From Pseudomonadota bacterium (GTDB lineage: Bacteria > Pseudomonadota > Alphaproteobacteria > Rhizobiales > Xanthobacteraceae), in the NCBI GenBank assembly GCA_023388935.1, contig JAEWFG010000250.1, positions 1 through 30,522 of the forward strand: a stretch of 30,522 nucleotides of DNA, written 5' to 3'. Below, piece after piece: positions 28,641 through 30,522 of this stretch. A program made the translations under genes and the position numbers. The notes under the pieces were generated by a model. It did no database searches. It had not been told where the DNA came from and saw only the letters and a program-made list of their open reading frames with translations. Numbering within the stretch: position 1 is the stretch's first letter; each line of letters starts with the position of its first letter.

Positions 28641-29240
28641 ATGCGGATTCTTGGACTGACCGGCTCGATCGGAATGGGCAAATCGACCACCGCGAAACTA
28701 TTCGCGGAGGCCGGTGTGCCCGTCTACGACGCCGATGCCGCTGTCCATCAACTGTATGAAGGCGAGGCCGCCCCCGCGATCGAGGCCGCCTTCCCCGGCA
28801 CCACTGCGAACGGCAAGGTCGATCGACCAAAACTGTCCGCGCGCGTCGTGCATGATCCGGCCGCGATCAAGCAGCTTGAGCAGATCGTTCACCCCATGCT
28901 CGGCGCCTCCCGTCAGAAATTCTTTGCCGATGCGGAAGCCGCCAAGGCGCCGGTCGTGGTTCTCGACATCCCGCTGCTGTTCGAAACCGGTGGCGAGAAG
29001 CGGGTTGATGCCGTGGTCGTGGTGTCGACCTCGGCAGAGCTTCAGCGCGAGCGCGTGCTAGCTCGGGGCACGATGGACGAGGCCAAGCTTGACGCCATCA
29101 TCGCCAAGCAGACGCCCGACGCGGAAAAGCGCGAGCGCGCCGACTTCGTGGTGGATACGTCACACGGACTTGAACCTGTGCGCGCGCAAATCACGCACAT
29201 TCTGGCCGAGGTCGTTAAGATGCCGCAGCGGCGAGCCTGA
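28641..29240 (+). CDS. coaE: Dephospho-CoA kinase
   Basis: This 199-residue P-loop kinase phosphorylates the 3'-hydroxyl of dephospho-CoA, the last step of coenzyme A synthesis. The N-terminus MRILGLTGSIGMGKSTTAKLF has the Walker A GSIGMGKS at 8-15. VYDADAAVHQLY, VVLDIPLLFETGGEKRVDAVVVV and ERVLAR are the lid and substrate motifs in order. The length is normal. The start ATG overlaps the stop of a 7-codon frame (TGATG), and the maf stop is only 23 bases upstream. dnaQ follows after 28 bases. The ppsR-maf-coaE-dnaQ set looks like one operon. Confidence 0.95.
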   Translation: MRILGLTGSIGMGKSTTAKLFAEAGVPVYDADAAVHQLYEGEAAPAIEAAFPGTTANGKVDRPKLSARVVHDPAAIKQLEQIVHPMLGASRQKFFADAEAAKAPVVVLDIPLLFETGGEKRVDAVVVVSTSAELQRERVLARGTMDEAKLDAIIAKQTPDAEKRERADFVVDTSHGLEPVRAQITHILAEVVKMPQRRA

Positions 29241-29268
29241 TTCGCTGCCTCACACGGCCTCCTAGATC

Positions 29269-29985
29269 ATGCGCGAAATCGTCCTCGACACTGAAACCAC
29301 CGGTCTCGATCCGCTCCGCGGCGATCGCCTGGTCGAAATCGGCTGCGTCGAGGTTTATAATCGCATGCCGACAGGGCAGACGTATCACGTCTATATCAAT
29401 CCCGAACGGGACATGCCGGCGGAAGCCTTTGCGGTGCACGGGCTGTCAGCCGAGTTCCTGTCGACCAAGCCGTTATTCCACGAGGTCGTCGACGCGTTTC
29501 TGGAGTTCATCGGCGATGCGCCGCTCGTGATCCACAACGCTTCGTTCGACATCAGCTTCATCAATGCCGAGCTCGACAAGATCAAGCGCGCGGCGATCCC
29601 GCGGGAGCGGTTGGTTGATACGCTGCTGCTGGCGCGGCGCAAGCATCCGGGTGTGTCGAACCGACTCGACGATCTCTGTTCGCGCTATGCGATCGACAAT
29701 TCACACCGCACCAAGCACGGCGCGTTGCTCGACGCTGAGCTCCTGGCTGAAGTCTATGTCGACCTGGTCGGAGCCCGGCAGTCGCAGCTGCTCCTGGCTT
29801 CGGAGAGCGACGAGATCCGTGTCAATGCGGCTGGCGACGCGCCACGGCGGCAGCGGCTGGTGCCGCTTGCGCCGCGGGTGACGGACGCCGAGCGCGAGGC
29901 CCACCGGGCCTTCATCTCAACACTCGGCGACAAGGCGATCTGGAACGAGTTCCTGCCCGCTCCAGCTACCTCTCCGGCCGGTTAG
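29269..29985 (+). CDS. dnaQ: DNA polymerase III subunit epsilon (proofreading exonuclease)
   Basis: This 238-residue 3'-5' exonuclease removes misincorporated bases during replication. Exo I is VLDTETTGLD (Asp7, Glu9). Exo II is VIHNASFDISFIN, and Exo III-epsilon is SHRTKHGALLDAELLAEVY, with the catalytic His and Asp. The C-terminal tail (about residues 180-238), Arg/Pro-rich then WNEFLP, would contact the polymerase alpha subunit. It closes the operon from ppsR. Its TAG stop overlaps the secB stop on the other strand. Confidence 0.97.
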   Translation: MREIVLDTETTGLDPLRGDRLVEIGCVEVYNRMPTGQTYHVYINPERDMPAEAFAVHGLSAEFLSTKPLFHEVVDAFLEFIGDAPLVIHNASFDISFINAELDKIKRAAIPRERLVDTLLLARRKHPGVSNRLDDLCSRYAIDNSHRTKHGALLDAELLAEVYVDLVGARQSQLLLASESDEIRVNAAGDAPRRQRLVPLAPRVTDAEREAHRAFISTLGDKAIWNEFLPAPATSPAG

Positions 29986-30464
29986 GCCTGACCGCTCGGC
30001 TGAGCGGCCATTTGCCGCTCCATGTTTTGGCGATAGAGACCGACGAAATCGACCGGATCCAGCATCAGCGGCGGGAACCCGCCGTCGCGGACTGCAGTCG
30101 CGATGATCTCGCGGGCGAACGGGAACAACAACCGCGGGCACTCGATCATGACCAGCGGGTGGAGGTTCTCCTTCGGCACGTTGGCAATCCGGAACACCCC
30201 GGCATAGGCGAGCTCGAACGAGAACATCACCTTGCCCGCGTTCTCGGCCTTGCCCTCGACCGACAGCGTCACCTCGAACTCCTGTTCGCTGAGGTTGTTG
30301 GCACTGACATTGATCTGGATGTTGATCTGGGGCTGTTGGCTCTGCTGCTGGAGCGAAGCCGGCGCGTTCGGATTTTCGAACGAAAGATCCTTGGTATATT
30401 GCGCCAGCACGTTGAGCTGGGGAGCCTGGGCCGCCTCGGGAGGGGTGCCGTTACCGTTGGTCAT
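29982..30464 (-). CDS. secB: Protein-export chaperone SecB
   Basis: This 160-residue tetrameric cytoplasmic chaperone keeps precursors unfolded and hands them to SecA. The core LNVLAQYTKDLSFENPNAP, then NIQINVSANNL, FEVTLSVEGKAENAGKVMFSFELAYAGVFRI and PRLLFPFAREIIATAVRDGGFPPLMLDPVDFVGLYRQ, covers the entire SecB fold. The N-terminus is short and polar, as in alphaproteobacteria. A strong AAGGAG site lies 7 bases before the ATG. It converges on dnaQ with overlapping stops. A CCGCTC/GAGCGG stem-loop at 29992-30007 lies in its last codons and may help end dnaQ transcription. Confidence 0.97.
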   Translation of the reverse strand: MTNGNGTPPEAAQAPQLNVLAQYTKDLSFENPNAPASLQQQSQQPQINIQINVSANNLSEQEFEVTLSVEGKAENAGKVMFSFELAYAGVFRIANVPKENLHPLVMIECPRLLFPFAREIIATAVRDGGFPPLMLDPVDFVGLYRQNMERQMAAQPSGQA

Positions 30465-30522
30465 GAAAGTCTCTCCTTACCCGATTGGGGCTGAATTTCG
30501 CGGCGGTTGGCTAACATAGGGC

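Overview
The window is high-GC chromosomal DNA from an alphaproteobacterium, most likely Bradyrhizobium or a close relative in the Nitrobacteraceae. This rests on the gene content and order, the protein sequences, and intergenic inverted repeats of a type I associate with that group. No species call is made. Apart from a truncated insertion sequence at the left edge, everything looks like conserved core chromosome around the predicted replication origin and the chromosome-partition locus. I see no phage, CRISPR array, toxin-antitoxin pair, secretion system or biosynthetic cluster.

Layout. Bases 1-710 hold the end of an IS5-family element with a frameshifted transposase. Bases 711-1202 are non-coding. 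On the minus strand they hold a small tRNA-like module in permuted order, similar to the acceptor domain of a two-piece tmRNA, followed by a terminator-like hairpin. A CtrA-type site lies at 1103-1117. From 1203 to 6839 there is a plus-strand run: aminotransferase, ftsK, lolA-like, xthA. Bases 6981-8171 (minus) hold an OmpR-type regulator of the CenR/OtpR type with a small cyclic-nucleotide-binding protein. Bases 8350-9734 (plus) hold an L,D-transpeptidase-fold protein and a ketopentenoate-hydratase-type enzyme. Bases 9873-10562 (minus) hold yggS. Bases 10673-13441 hold two convergent GGDEF proteins. Bases 13606-17909 (plus) hold leuS-lptE-holA.

From 18286 to 26700 nearly everything is on the minus strand. 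In transcription order this is hemJ, rho, mnmE, mnmG, rsmG, parA, parB, with three parS sites at 20961, 22916 and 23143. After a 459-base non-coding region (26701-27159), genes switch to the plus strand: ppsR, maf, coaE, dnaQ. Convergent secB closes the window. The switch of coding strand, the AT-rich palindromic segment, the DnaA-box-like sites and the ppsR-maf-coaE-dnaQ-secB order (the order next to Caulobacter oriC) make 26701-27159 the best oriC candidate.

How the genes fit together. ParA, ParB and parS segregate the origin. FtsK handles the terminus and septum. HolA and DnaQ are replisome subunits, and MnmE and MnmG modify the tRNA wobble uridine. LolA-like, LptE, the L,D-transpeptidase-fold protein and CenR belong to the envelope. 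Many intergenic gaps carry REP-like inverted repeats of at least five sequence families. The points most worth checking are the permuted tRNA-like RNA next to the IS, the rsmG start codon lying inside a parS site, the absence of aroE between maf and coaE, and the predicted oriC.
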